Positions 34,357 through 43,606 are shown, numbered from the stretch's first letter. The stretch: 64,000 nucleotides of DNA from Rhodanobacter panaciterrae (GCF_014651895.1 NZ_BMXT01000005.1:62001-126000); one strand, 5' to 3'. The notes: generated by a model from the sequence alone, not told the origin. Translations and numbers: made by a program.

Positions 34357-34582
34357 CTGCTCGTGTCCCGTGCGGATCGAAAAAGGTCAAAAAGGATAAG
34401 CGTTTAGGCCCACTCCCACAATGACACGTCCGACATGACAAGCCTGCGGGTTGTGTGTCAGCCCACGAAGTGCCGGAAGTCATCGCAAGCAGTTGACGGA
34501 CGTCACCCGTGATCGGATGCGCGCATGAATGCGCAGAAACCGTGGAGTCGGCGGCATTCTGGAAAATAATTGAACCGCTGCG

Positions 34583-34588
34583 TATAAT
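34583..34588 (+). promoter_or_regulatory. Perfect -10 element (TATAAT) before the TetR gene
   Basis: TATAAT lies 33 bases before the TetR start codon. The matching -35 position (around 34560) reads TGGAAA, so the promoter seems to rely on its -10. The 265-base region also has to hold the divergent pcm-tolC promoter. Confidence 0.5.
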
Positions 34589-34621
34589 AAAGCTCGAATT
34601 CCGTTTTGTGAAGGTGGAGGC

Positions 34622-35272
34622 ATGAATACCAGCGCGCAAATCAAACCCCAGGGTCCCGGTCGTCCGAAGGACATGGAGAAGCGTGCCGCGATTCTCGCGG
34701 CAGCCAAGGCGCTGTTCATCCGCAATGCGTTTGCCGGCACCAGCATGGACGCGATCGCCGCCGACGCCGGCGTATCCAAGCTCACCGTCTACAGCCACTA
34801 CGGCGACAAGGACAACCTGTTCCGCGAAGTGATCCGCTCGCGCATCCAGGATCTGCTGCCGGAAGAGACTTACTTCTTCGATGCGCAGGTCGATATCAAG
34901 GAAACCCTGTTGCGCGTCGCGTTGACGCACGCCCATCTGGATTGCAATGCCGAAACCGTGGGTACCTTCCGCGCCATCCTCAGCGACTGCCGGCAAGGCA
35001 ATCCGCGCTACGGCAAGTTGATCTGGGAAGAGGGCGCCATGCGTACGCATGGCTTGATGGAACGTCTGCTGCAAAAGGCGGTTGACGCCGGACAACTGGA
35101 GGTCGACGACGTAGCGCGTGCCAGCGGACAGTTCCTGGCCCTGATCAAGGGCAATCTGATGATGCGTCAGATGTTTGGTTGCATGGATTGTCCGCAGAGC
35201 TATGCCGAGGAAATCGAAGCCACGGCGCGAGACGGTGTCACCATGTTCCTGCGCGCCTATCGGCCGCGCTGA
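34622..35272 (+). CDS. TetR/AcrR-family transcriptional regulator
   Basis: A 216-residue regulator with an N-terminal TetR helix-turn-helix: KRAAILAAAKALFIRNAFAGTSMDAIAADAGVSKLTVYSHYGDKDNLFREVI. The C-terminal helical ligand-binding half contains a short Cys-rich piece (FGCMDCPQSYAEE). It is transcribed divergently from the pcm-tolC pair, so it is a good candidate repressor of that efflux operon; this is inferred from position. AAGGTGGAGG lies just before the ATG. Confidence 0.92.
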   Translation: MNTSAQIKPQGPGRPKDMEKRAAILAAAKALFIRNAFAGTSMDAIAADAGVSKLTVYSHYGDKDNLFREVIRSRIQDLLPEETYFFDAQVDIKETLLRVALTHAHLDCNAETVGTFRAILSDCRQGNPRYGKLIWEEGAMRTHGLMERLLQKAVDAGQLEVDDVARASGQFLALIKGNLMMRQMFGCMDCPQSYAEEIEATARDGVTMFLRAYRPR

Positions 35273-35366
35273 GCCAACCCTCACCTGCCCGCTCGGTGCA
35301 GGAATGGTTTGGATGAAGGAGTGGCACCGCAAGATCTGACCCAGCGAAACGTCATGCGTCGAGTCC

Positions 35367-35399
35367 AAGCCGGGTGAAGGTTCCTTCACCCGGCTTTTT
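35367..35399 (+). terminator. Rho-independent terminator after the TetR gene
   Basis: AAGCCGGGTGAAGG and CCTTCACCCGGCTT form a 14-bp stem followed by a T run (35395-35399). Confidence 0.9.
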
Positions 35400-35483
35400 C
35401 GTGTGCGTGTCTACGCTGAGGGAACTCCCACGACATCGATGCGTGTCGTCGCTGTCCATTCCCTCGCACCGCAGGAGCAAGCC

Positions 35484-36083
35484 ATGGCCAAGAGCAAGCC
35501 GTTCGTCAGCGACATCGAGAACATCCGCAAGCGCGCCCGCAAGGATATCGAGAAGGGCGCGATGACTGCGGGCTACAGCGCCGACCGCGCCACCGTGGTC
35601 AAGCTGCTCAACCATGCGTTGGCGACCGAGCTGGTCTGCGTGCTGCGCTACAAGTACCACTACTACATGGCGTCGGGCATCAACTCGCAGAGCGTCAAGG
35701 CCGAGTTCCTGCAGCACGCGAACGAGGAGCAGGCTCACGCCGATCTGATCGCCGAGCGCATCACCCAGCTCGACGGCAAGCCGAACCTGTCGCCAGACGG
35801 TCTACTCAGCCGCAGTCATTCCGATTACGTCGAAGGCGACGATCTGGTCGACATGATCAAGGAGAACCTGGTCGCCGAGCGCATCGCGATCGACAGCTAC
35901 CGCGAGATCATTGACTACATCGGCACCGACGACTCAACCACCCGTCGCATGCTCGAAGGCATCCTGGCGATGGAAGAGGAGCACGCCGAAGACATGAACA
36001 CGCTGCTGGAACAGCTCGGCAAGAAAGGCGAGCCGGCCAAGCCGGCACCCGACAAGAAGGCAGCCGCCGGCAAACGCGGCTGA
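35484..36083 (+). CDS. Ferritin-like/bacterioferritin-family protein
   Basis: A 199-residue four-helix ferritin-like protein that probably oxidises and stores iron or protects DNA from peroxide. Di-iron ligands are visible as two E-x2-H motifs (NEEQAHADLIAERI and MEEEHAEDM), together with the Glu of HALATELVCVLRYKYHYY and LVAERIAIDSYREII. The last 25 residues are a Lys/Ala/Pro tail (GKKGEPAKPAPDKKAAAGKRG) that could contact DNA or membranes. The ATG at 35484 has AGGAG seven bases upstream. The longer open frame from 35403 crosses the preceding terminator region and is rejected. Confidence 0.9.
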   Translation: MAKSKPFVSDIENIRKRARKDIEKGAMTAGYSADRATVVKLLNHALATELVCVLRYKYHYYMASGINSQSVKAEFLQHANEEQAHADLIAERITQLDGKPNLSPDGLLSRSHSDYVEGDDLVDMIKENLVAERIAIDSYREIIDYIGTDDSTTRRMLEGILAMEEEHAEDMNTLLEQLGKKGEPAKPAPDKKAAAGKRG

Positions 36084-36128
36084 TCGTCGGGAGCGAAAGA
36101 AGCGCATGCGCTTCTTTCGCTCGGTGCA

Positions 36129-37145
36129 TCACCAGCCTGCCAGCGCCAGTTTGCCGATGCTGGTGCCGGACTCCAGCCGACGATGTGCTTCACGCAGGTT
36201 CGTGGCGTTGATCGGCGACAGAGTTTCTGTGCGCGTACCGCGCAACTCGCCGGCATCGATCAGCGCGGCCACGCGATCGAGGATGCGGCCTTGCTCGGCC
36301 TGGTCGGCGGTTTTGAAGCGCGGGCGGGCGAACATCATCTCCCAGTGGATGCCGATGCTCTTGGCTTTGTACGGATCGCCGATCTTCAGTGCGCTGCTCG
36401 GTTCGACGATCAGGCCGACGTGGCCCAGCGGGGCCAGGATCTCGCCGAGGGTGTCCCAGTAACGAGAGGTATCGGCGAGGTTGAGTGCGGCATCGACCTG
36501 GTCGAAACCCAGTGCGGCCAACTGCGGACCCAGCGGCTGGCGATGGTCGATCACGTGCTGCGCGCCCAGCGAGCGACACCATGCGATGGTCTCGGCACGC
36601 GAGGCGGTGGCGATCACGCTGAAGCCGGCGCGCCGCGCCAGCTGGATCGCGATCGAGCCGACCCCGCCGGCGCCGCCGATGATCAGCAGTGACTTGCCCT
36701 CGCCGCCGTGCTCGCTGTCGAACGGCATGCGCTGGAACAGCAGCTCCCACGCGGTGATCGTGGTCAGCGGCAGCGCCGCCGCGTCGGCCAGATCCAATGA
36801 CTGTGGCGCGTGGCCGACCAGTCGCGCATCGACCAGCTGGTACTCGGCATTGCTGCCGGAGCGGGTGACATCGCCGGCGTAGTACACGCGATCGCCCGGC
36901 TTGAAGCCGCTGACCGATTCACCGATCGCCTCGACCGTGCCGGCGGCGTCGTAGCCGAGCACTTTCGGCTGCGCCTCGACCTGCTGCTTCGGCGAACGGA
37001 TCTTGGTATCGACCGGATTCACCGACACGGCTTTGACGCGAACCAGCAGGTCATGTTCGCCGGGTGCCGGCTTGGGCAGTTCGACATCGATCAGCGACTG
37101 CGGATCGTCGATCGGCAGATAGCGGGTGAGGGCAACAGCTTTCAT
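36129..37145 (-). CDS. Zinc-type alcohol dehydrogenase-like/quinone oxidoreductase (MDR family)
   Basis: A 338-residue medium-chain reductase of the ZADH/quinone-reductase group. It has MKAVALTRYLPIDDPQSL, DLLVRVKAVSVNPVDTKIR, GYDAAGTVEAIGE, and the NAD(P)H-binding LLIIGGAGGVGSIAIQLARRAG. The typical catalytic-zinc cysteine/histidine set is absent, so it is likely an NADPH-dependent quinone or enal reductase. GGAG lies five bases before the ATG. The substrate is unknown. Confidence 0.9.
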   Translation of the reverse strand: MKAVALTRYLPIDDPQSLIDVELPKPAPGEHDLLVRVKAVSVNPVDTKIRSPKQQVEAQPKVLGYDAAGTVEAIGESVSGFKPGDRVYYAGDVTRSGSNAEYQLVDARLVGHAPQSLDLADAAALPLTTITAWELLFQRMPFDSEHGGEGKSLLIIGGAGGVGSIAIQLARRAGFSVIATASRAETIAWCRSLGAQHVIDHRQPLGPQLAALGFDQVDAALNLADTSRYWDTLGEILAPLGHVGLIVEPSSALKIGDPYKAKSIGIHWEMMFARPRFKTADQAEQGRILDRVAALIDAGELRGTRTETLSPINATNLREAHRRLESGTSIGKLALAGW

Positions 37146-37265
37146 GGCGACTCCATAACCGAGGTGTGGCGGATTTCGGACGGTACTTGCTCAACGTTCC
37201 ACGACAGAAGCATCAAGCATAGGCCGATGGTCGTGAGTGGTGATGCTGGTAAAACCGAAGCCGTT

Positions 37266-38483
37266 CTAAACAGCGGTTTCCGGGCATGCCAGCGCGATAG
37301 TGCGGCGTGGTTGGCGGCTGTCCAGACGAACACTCCACAGTGCGACGGCAAGTCCAAGCACCAGCGCCGCCACCCACGTCACCGCGCCGAGGCTCGCCGG
37401 GCCGTGGCTGATCACCACGCCGCCCAGCCATGCACCGATCGCGTTGCCGAGGTTGAACGCGGCGATGTTGAAACTCGACGCCAGCACCTGGCCGCCGGTG
37501 GCCTTCTGCAACACACGCAATTGCAGCGGCGCCACGGTGGCAAATGCGGCGATGCCGAGCAGGCCGCTGAAGGCGATCATCGCCGGCTTGCTGTGCAGTG
37601 CAAACGTCATCGCCCCGAGCACGATCGCCAGCGCGGCCAGCGAGCCCAGCAAGGTCGCCACCAGTCGCTTGTCGGCAAGTCGGCCACCGAGCAGGTTGCC
37701 GACCACCATGCCACCGCCGAACACCAGCAGAATCGGCGACACCGCTGAGTCGGCGAAACCGGTGACGCGGGTCAGGATCGGTTGGATATAGGTGAACACC
37801 GCGAACACGCCGGCAAAACCGAGCACGGTCATCAGCAGGCCAAGCAGCACTTGCGGATGCGCGATGCCTTTCAGCTCCTCGACGAATTTCATTGGCGCGT
37901 GGTCGCCGCGGTCGGCCGGCACCAGCGTGGCGATGATCACGGTGGCGAGAACGCCGATCGCGCTGACCGCCCAGAACGTGGCGCGCCAGCCGAAGTGCAG
38001 GCCCAGCCACGCGCCGGCCGGCACGCCGAGCAGGGTCGCCACGGTGAGGCCGGTGAACATGATCGAGATCGCCGAGGCCTTGCGGTCCTCCGCCACCAGC
38101 CCGGTTGCCACCACCGCGCCGACGCCGAAAAAGGTGCCGTGGGCCAGCTAGGTGATCACCCGCGCGAGCATAAGCACGCCGTAGCTTGGCGCCAGTGCGC
38201 TGGCCACGTTGCCGATGGTGAAGATCACCATCAACGCGATCAGTGCGGTCTTGTGCGGCAATCGGCTGGTTGCTGCAGTCAGCAGGGGCGCGCCGACGAA
38301 CACGCCCAGCGCATAGCCGGAGATCAGCAGGCCGGCCGCGGCGATGCTGACGTGCAGATCGGCTGACACCTGCAACAACAGGCCCATGATCACGAATTCG
38401 GTAGTACCGATGCCGAACGCGCCGGCGGTCAGCGCGTACAGCGCCAACGGCGTGCGGGGTCGGGTGGAGGCAAGGCTGGGCAT
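37266..38483 (-). pseudogene. MFS transporter interrupted by an in-frame amber codon
   Basis: The two halves of one major facilitator transporter (AraJ/YdhP-like, 12 helices) lie in the same frame. The first half runs from MPSLASTRPRTPLALYALTAGAFGIGTTEFVIMG to GVLMLARVIT, where a TAG occurs at 38150-38148. Sequence then continues without a break as LAHGTFFGVGAVVATGLVAEDRKASAISIMFTGLTVATLLG to the normal stop at 37266. In intact relatives the LARVI...LAHG.FFG stretch is continuous, so a single base change (for example TCG to TAG) explains the stop. Without suppression, the product would be a 111-residue fragment. It is divergent from the LysR gene, its likely regulator. Confidence 0.88.
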
Positions 38484-38555
38484 GACGACAGTCCGGACAG
38501 AAACGATGCACCAGCTTAGGCAGTTGCCTTTTCTCAAAAAACCACCAAGATGGCT

Positions 38556-38576
38556 AATCATTATCAATGAATGATT
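38556..38576. promoter_or_regulatory. Candidate LysR operator between the MFS pseudogene and the LysR gene
   Basis: AATCATT, seven bases and AATGATT form a perfect inverted repeat in the AT-rich region directly before the LysR start. The dyad and position are typical of an autoregulatory LysR site. Confidence 0.5.
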
Positions 38577-38583
38577 GATAGTC

Positions 38584-39504
38584 ATGGATCGTGTCGGCGA
38601 CCTCAGCCTGTTCCTGCGCGTGCTCGACCTCGGTTCGATCAGCGCGGCCGCGCGCAGCCTCGACCTGTCGGTGGCGGTGGCCAGCCAGCGCCTGAAGCGG
38701 CTGGAGCGCGACCTCGACGTGCGCCTGCTGCATCGGACCACCCGCCAACTGCACGCCACACCGGAAGGTGCCGCCCTGGCCGAACAGGGGCGTGCTCTGG
38801 TGGAGGATCTGGAAGCACTCACCGGTGGCTTGCGCCAAGGCGCCACCGAAGTAAGCGGTACCTTGCGCGTCACGTTGCCGGCCTCGTTCGGCCGTCAGTA
38901 CATCTCGCCGCTGTTGCCGGAATTCCTCGCCCTGCATCCGCGGGTGAAGCTCAGCGTGAACCTCAACGACCAGATGCTGGATCTGGTCGGTTCCGGTTTC
39001 GATCTGGGCATCCGCGTGGGCGCACTGGGCGATTCCGCCCTGGTGGCGCGCAAGCTGGCGACGAACCGGCGCGTCCTGTGCGCGTCACCGGATTACCTGC
39101 GCCGACACGGCATGCCACACACACCGGCGGATCTGGCCGGGCACGACTGTCTGCTGTTGGTCGGCAGTCAGGGGCGGCAGGACGTGTGGCATTTTGGTGA
39201 TGGCAACGGCGGCGAAATCGCCCAGCGTGTGCACGGTCGCTTCGAGAGCAATCAGGGCGAACTGCTGCGTGATGCGGTGGTGGCTGGGCTGGGCATCGCC
39301 CTGCACTCGATCTGGCACGTGCATGAGGAGCTGCATGCGAAGCGGCTGCGGGTCGTGCTGCCGGATTATCCGCTCGCCGAAACCGGCATCTACGCGGTGA
39401 TGCCGCAGCGCCGGCTGGTACCGCCGCGGGTGCGCGCCTTCATCGATTTTCTGGCTGCACGGCTAGGTGAGAACCCGCCGTGGGAGCGGGCGCGCCACCG
39501 CTGA
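38584..39504 (+). CDS. LysR-family transcriptional regulator
   Basis: A 306-residue LysR regulator with the N-terminal winged helix (DLSLFLRVLDLGSISAAARSLDLSVAVASQRLKRLERDLDVRLLHRTTR) and a C-terminal inducer-binding domain (GTLRVTLPASFGRQYISPLLPEFLALHPRVKLSVNL). The ATG at 38584 gives the family start; a TTG at 38575 would add MIV. It is divergent from the MFS gene that carries a nonsense codon, so its main target may no longer be functional. Confidence 0.93.
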   Translation: MDRVGDLSLFLRVLDLGSISAAARSLDLSVAVASQRLKRLERDLDVRLLHRTTRQLHATPEGAALAEQGRALVEDLEALTGGLRQGATEVSGTLRVTLPASFGRQYISPLLPEFLALHPRVKLSVNLNDQMLDLVGSGFDLGIRVGALGDSALVARKLATNRRVLCASPDYLRRHGMPHTPADLAGHDCLLLVGSQGRQDVWHFGDGNGGEIAQRVHGRFESNQGELLRDAVVAGLGIALHSIWHVHEELHAKRLRVVLPDYPLAETGIYAVMPQRRLVPPRVRAFIDFLAARLGENPPWERARHR

Positions 39505-39532
39505 AGGTGACGCGCCGCCGATCGGTCTGGTA

Positions 39533-40078
39533 TTACGCCTTGGCCGGCTTGCTCGCCTGGTAACGCTCGATGCCAGCCACGATCTCGGCCTTCGCCTCGT
39601 CGGCGCCGACCCAACCTTCAATCTTCACCCACTTGCCCTTCTCCAGATCCTTGTAGTGCTCGAAGAAGTGGCCGATGCGCTCCAGCCAGTGCGGCGAGAC
39701 GCCTTTCATGTCGGTGATGTGTGCATAGCCCGGGAAGATCTTCGGCGCGGGCAGCACGATCAGCTTCTCGTCACTGCCGGCCTCGTCGGACATCTTCAGC
39801 ATGCCGACCGGAATGCAACGGATCACCGAACCGGGGATCAGCGACAGCGGCAGGATCACCAACGCGTCCAGCGGATCGCCGTCGCCGCCCAGCGTGCCCG
39901 GCACGTAGCCGTAGTTGCACGGGTAACGCATCGGGGTGGACAGGATGCGGTCGACGAAGATCGCGCCGCTTTCCTTCTCCACCTCGTACTTGATCGGCTC
40001 GGCATCCTTGGGGATTTCAATGATGACGTTGATTTCGTGCGGCACGTCGCGGCCGGCGGGGACGAGATGCAGACCCAT
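39533..40078 (-). CDS. ppa: Inorganic pyrophosphatase
   Basis: Soluble family I pyrophosphatase that hydrolyses PPi to phosphate in the cytoplasm. The 181-residue protein has the active-site set: INVIIEIPKDAEPIKYEVEK, FVDRILSTPMRYPCNYGYVPGTLGGDGDPLDALVI (DGDPLD signature) and KIFPGYAHITDMKGVSPHWLERIGHFFEHYKDLEKGKWVKIEGW. The ATG at 40078 matches the family start (MGLHLVPAGRDVP). This cell also encodes a membrane pyrophosphatase (hppA) and PPi-dependent PFK in this window. Confidence 0.96.
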   Translation of the reverse strand: MGLHLVPAGRDVPHEINVIIEIPKDAEPIKYEVEKESGAIFVDRILSTPMRYPCNYGYVPGTLGGDGDPLDALVILPLSLIPGSVIRCIPVGMLKMSDEAGSDEKLIVLPAPKIFPGYAHITDMKGVSPHWLERIGHFFEHYKDLEKGKWVKIEGWVGADEAKAEIVAGIERYQASKPAKA

Positions 40079-40169
40079 GGGATGTCCTTGCTGCGGAGAG
40101 GAAAGTTGGCCTGCAAGGATACGCCAAACGCTGCTGCGGCGCAGCAACACCGCATCGGCCCGATCGAGC

Positions 40170-41024
40170 TCAGGTCTTTGCCGATGTCTTGTAGGGCCGC
40201 TCGCGCAGCCACTTGGTGGCGATCCATTTCTCGCCGCGCAGCACCGGCAGACCGGCGTGCAGCGAGCTGCGGTCGCCGCCTTCGTAGGCGAAATAGACGG
40301 CCGAACCGCGGCGGGCGGTGACGGTCAGGCCGATCTCAGGGAACGCGGTGCCGCCGCCCTGCGCGGGCGTATTCAGATACATCACCACGCTGGCGATGCG
40401 TTGCCCACCGGCGGCGGTGATCGCGCCGTAGCCGGGCTGTTCCGGATCGAACCAGTCGTAGTGCGGTTCGTACTCCTGGCCGGGCAGGTAATGCAGGATC
40501 TGCAGGCCCTCGCCGTGATTCACCGGCACACCGAGCAGGCTGGCGAGGCGTTGCTCGATGCGGCCGACCAGCGGCAACTCGTTCAAGGTGAAAAACATGC
40601 CTTCGCTGGTGCGCCGGTGGTCCACCTGATGCTTGCCTTCGCTGTCGACGGTGAGCGCGCGTTGCAGCCGCGGTCGCGCCAGTTCGATCAGCTCGGCGCA
40701 TTCCTGCTCGGTAAGGATGCCGTCCAGCACCCGCAGCATGGGAGCTTCCACGCTGATCGGGATCTGGATGATGTGTCCGTCGACGCTGACTTCGGGTGCT
40801 TCGGGGTGTTTCGTGCGCAGCCCGGGCGGCGCCTGCTTGCCGGTACTCGCATGCAGTGCGGCCAGCGGCAGCTTCAATACCTCGGCGACGATGCTGCGGC
40901 TCTGCCGCGGGTCGTAACCGTTCTCCTTCATCAGCCGCAGTACTTCCGGCACGCCGTGGCCTACTCGGGTCGTGGCAAGAATCCATTCGCGCAGTTCGGG
41001 GCTGATCGTGATGCGTGTCTGCAT
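40170..41024 (-). CDS. 2-oxoglutarate/Fe(II)-dependent oxygenase (prolyl 4-hydroxylase-like)
   Basis: A 284-residue protein with a C-terminal P4Hc-type dioxygenase domain. Iron ligands are in YEPHYDWFDPEQPG (H-x-D) and RSSLHAGLPV (distal His), and the 2-oxoglutarate-binding Lys is in KWIATKWLRERP. Preceding signatures are LTEQECAELIELARPRL, MFFTLNELPLVGRIEQRLA and VVMYLNTPAQGGGTAFPEIGL. The N-terminal 90 residues look like a small helical domain (WILATTRVGHGVPEVLRLMKENGYD). Bacterial members hydroxylate proline in target proteins; the target is unknown here. Confidence 0.9.
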   Translation of the reverse strand: MQTRITISPELREWILATTRVGHGVPEVLRLMKENGYDPRQSRSIVAEVLKLPLAALHASTGKQAPPGLRTKHPEAPEVSVDGHIIQIPISVEAPMLRVLDGILTEQECAELIELARPRLQRALTVDSEGKHQVDHRRTSEGMFFTLNELPLVGRIEQRLASLLGVPVNHGEGLQILHYLPGQEYEPHYDWFDPEQPGYGAITAAGGQRIASVVMYLNTPAQGGGTAFPEIGLTVTARRGSAVYFAYEGGDRSSLHAGLPVLRGEKWIATKWLRERPYKTSAKT

Positions 41025-41061
41025 GGCGGGTTTGAGTGGACTGACAAACCGAAAGCTTACT

Positions 41062-42525
41062 TCACGCGTGGTCGCGGGTGCTGTCGGAAATCATTCGGGC
41101 ATCGATCTCGTTCATGCAGGCACCAAACAGCTTCATGGCGTCACGCAGCTCACCGGTCGACAAGCCGCAATAGCCGAGCAGCAGCCCCTGGCGCGATGGC
41201 GGGTTCAGATAGTGTGGCGCCATCGAATACATGCCCAGACCACGCGAGCTGGCAAGTTCGAGCAGCGCCTCCGCACGAGCCTTGTCGTAATCGCGGAACC
41301 ACACGACCACATGCATACCGGCCGGCGAATCGACGATCTCCACACGCTCGCCGACATATTCGCGCAAGCCTCGGATGAGTTCCTGATGACGGGCCTTGAG
41401 CTCTTTGCGAACCACCCGCAGGTGCCGCTCGAATCCACCGTCCTCCATGTAGTGCGCCAACGCTGCCTGCTCGAAGCCCGGGCAGGAAAAATCATTGAGG
41501 AACTTGGCGGTGATGAAGTCTTCCCGCAGCGCGACAGGAAGGATCATGTAGGCCAGTCTCAAGGTGCCAAACAGGACCTTGGAGAACGTCCCGACATAGA
41601 TCACCCGGTCGGCCTGATCGAGCGAACGCAAGGCCGCCAGCGGCTTGGCGTCGTAACGGAATTCGCCGTCGTAGTCGTCCTCGATGATCCAGCATTTCTT
41701 CGCATCGGCGTAGCGCAACAGTTCCAGTCGGCGCTGCAGCGACAGTACGGCGCCCGTCGGGAACTGGTGCGAGGGCGTCACGCAGATCAGCGAAGGCGCG
41801 GCTGCAGGCAGTTCACTGCACACCAGTCCGTCGTCGTCGGTGCGGACCCCCTGTACGCGGGCACCGTGCGCGATCAGCGCTTGATAGGCGCCGAAATAAT
41901 GCGGCTCCTCCAATACCACGGTGTCGCCTTCGTTCAGCAGCACGCGGGCGGCAAGCGAGAACGCCTGCTGGGTGCCACTGACGATGAGTACATTTTCCGG
42001 CTGTACCTGCACACCGCGGCGGCGGGCGAGATAGTCGCAAACCTGCTGGCGCAATGCCGGCAAACCCTGTGACCCCGCGCCGCTTGCCGGCATGTAGGTT
42101 GCGGCCCGCGCCAGTTCGCGCGCCCAGACGCTACTGAGCATGGGGTTGATGGTCGGCTCGCCGTAGTTCATGTGATAACGCAAGCCGCGATGCAGTATGG
42201 CCATCCGGCGATCCTGCACTCGTCGCGCGCGTTCCGCGTAGAGCGAAGGTGCAACGATGGCATCAACCGGCGGTTGCAATGCCGCCCCCGGCTGCAGCGT
42301 GGTGACGTAGCTGCCCGAACCCACGCGGGCGTCGATGAAGCCTTCCGCCCGCAGCTGGTCGTAGGCGGCCAGCACCGTGGTACGTGACAGCTCGAGTTCG
42401 TGCGCAAGCTCGCGTGTAGGTGGCAGCCGCGAACCGGCGACGATGCGGCCATCGAGAATGGCGGACTTCATGGCGCGGGTGAGCTGCGCATACTGCGGCC
42501 CGCGGCCGTCGAGTTCCAGAAACAT
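41062..42525 (-). CDS. MocR/PdxR-type regulator (GntR helix-turn-helix fused to aminotransferase domain)
   Basis: A 487-residue fusion typical of MocR regulators. The N-terminal GntR winged helix (GPQYAQLTRAMKSAILDGRIVAGSRLPPTRELAHELELSRTTVLAAYDQLRAEGFIDARVGSGSYV) is followed by a class I aminotransferase-fold domain that binds PLP. The Schiff-base Lys is in YVGTFSKVLFGTLRLAYMI, and WIIEDDYDGEFRY supplies the PLP-contacting Asp. MocR proteins usually sense PLP or an amino compound and control the divergent gene, which here is the DoxX-like membrane protein. Confidence 0.93.
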   Translation of the reverse strand: MFLELDGRGPQYAQLTRAMKSAILDGRIVAGSRLPPTRELAHELELSRTTVLAAYDQLRAEGFIDARVGSGSYVTTLQPGAALQPPVDAIVAPSLYAERARRVQDRRMAILHRGLRYHMNYGEPTINPMLSSVWARELARAATYMPASGAGSQGLPALRQQVCDYLARRRGVQVQPENVLIVSGTQQAFSLAARVLLNEGDTVVLEEPHYFGAYQALIAHGARVQGVRTDDDGLVCSELPAAAPSLICVTPSHQFPTGAVLSLQRRLELLRYADAKKCWIIEDDYDGEFRYDAKPLAALRSLDQADRVIYVGTFSKVLFGTLRLAYMILPVALREDFITAKFLNDFSCPGFEQAALAHYMEDGGFERHLRVVRKELKARHQELIRGLREYVGERVEIVDSPAGMHVVVWFRDYDKARAEALLELASSRGLGMYSMAPHYLNPPSRQGLLLGYCGLSTGELRDAMKLFGACMNEIDARMISDSTRDHA

Positions 42526-42646
42526 GCAGATTGGCTCCGGGAAACTTTGCGAAATTGGCTATGGATGAACGGTGCGGCTATACCTATTCTCGGTGACAGC
42601 ATGGCTGGCCGGGCGTGCCACCGCCATCGACATTAACCTTCCCCAC

Positions 42647-42696
42647 GGCCCTGCGGATGTGACGCCCCCCATCAATGTTCCGCAGGGCCACTTTTT
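42647..42696 (+). terminator. Hairpin plus T run in the leader of the DoxX-like gene (possible attenuator)
   Basis: GGCCCTGCGGA (42647-42657) and TCCGCAGGGCC (42679-42689) are a perfect 11-bp inverted repeat around 21 bases, followed by AC and five T (42692-42696). It lies between the regulator's divergent start and the DoxX-like gene at 42769. A terminator upstream of a gene suggests transcription attenuation, but it could also stop a short antisense or leader RNA. Confidence 0.45.
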
Positions 42697-42768
42697 CCAA
42701 TCGGATGGTTCACGCCGCGCCCGCAATCCGGGTACAGCGATCGCGCATTCTTGAGCAAGGGAGAACAC

Positions 42769-43596
42769 ATGGAAAGCTTGACCAGGCTCGGCCGCATCTT
42801 CTTCGGCACCGGCATGCTCGCATTCGGGCTGATGAACGTCGTCACCGGCATCCCGGTGCTGGGGATCGAGCCGATACCCGACGGTGCACCCGCGCACGCA
42901 TTCTGGGCTTACGCCACGGGCGTGCTGCTGATCGCTGGTGGCGTCGGTGTGTACTTGGGGCGCCAGCGGGCCCGGATCGCCGCCGTGGGACTCGGTGTAC
43001 TGCTCTTCCTGTGGCTGATCGTGCTGCATCTACCGACGCTGGCCATGCATATTCACAACGGCAGCGTGTGGACCTCTGCGTTCGAATGCTTTGCCCTGTG
43101 CAGCGGTGCCTGGATCCTGGCCGCTGCACTCGCCGATGGGAACTCCGACCGGAGTGCTGCTGCCGATCGACTTCGGCGTATGGCGGGAACCGGCCGTTAC
43201 GCCTTCGGCGTGTCGCTGCCCGTATTCGGTGCGCTGCATTTCATCTACTGGCAATACGTAGCCAGCGTGATACCGGGCTGGATACCGGGATCGCCTGTGT
43301 TCTGGGCGTACTTCACTGGCTGCGCGCACATCGCCGCCGGGCTGGCGATCCTCAGCGGCGTGCAGGCCCGGCTGGCGGCAACGCTGCTGGGCAGTATGTT
43401 CACCAGTTGGGTAGTCCTGCTGCATGTACCGCGGGTCTTCGCACATCCGGACCATCTGGATGAATGGACCAGTCTGTGTGTGGCGATCGGCCTTAGCGGC
43501 GTGGCCTGGCTGATGGCTGGTTATTTTGCGAGGCAGGCTTCGGGCAGACAGGCCCACCTCGAGCGGCCCGACCAGCGGGAGCCAGCCTCGGCGTAA
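42769..43596 (+). CDS. DoxX-like integral membrane protein with internal duplication
   Basis: A 275-residue protein with about eight hydrophobic segments in two similar halves. WAYATGVLLIAGGVGVYLGRQRARIAAVGLG...LHLP in the first half matches WAYFTGCAHIAAGLAILSGVQARLAATLLG...LHVP in the second. The fold resembles the DoxX/DoxD family associated with thiosulfate or thiol oxidation, but no catalytic residue can be named. AAGGGAG precedes the ATG at 42769; the TTG at 42751 is rejected. The next gene, on the opposite strand, is a periplasmic thioredoxin-like protein. Confidence 0.78.
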   Translation: MESLTRLGRIFFGTGMLAFGLMNVVTGIPVLGIEPIPDGAPAHAFWAYATGVLLIAGGVGVYLGRQRARIAAVGLGVLLFLWLIVLHLPTLAMHIHNGSVWTSAFECFALCSGAWILAAALADGNSDRSAAADRLRRMAGTGRYAFGVSLPVFGALHFIYWQYVASVIPGWIPGSPVFWAYFTGCAHIAAGLAILSGVQARLAATLLGSMFTSWVVLLHVPRVFAHPDHLDEWTSLCVAIGLSGVAWLMAGYFARQASGRQAHLERPDQREPASA

Positions 43597-43606
43597 GCAA
43601 CGCCGC

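Noticed and set aside
34430..34470. TGACAC...GTGTCA as a TetR operator before the pcm-tolC pair
   Set aside because: The arms are short and widely spaced, and no compact palindrome was found; not strong enough to annotate.
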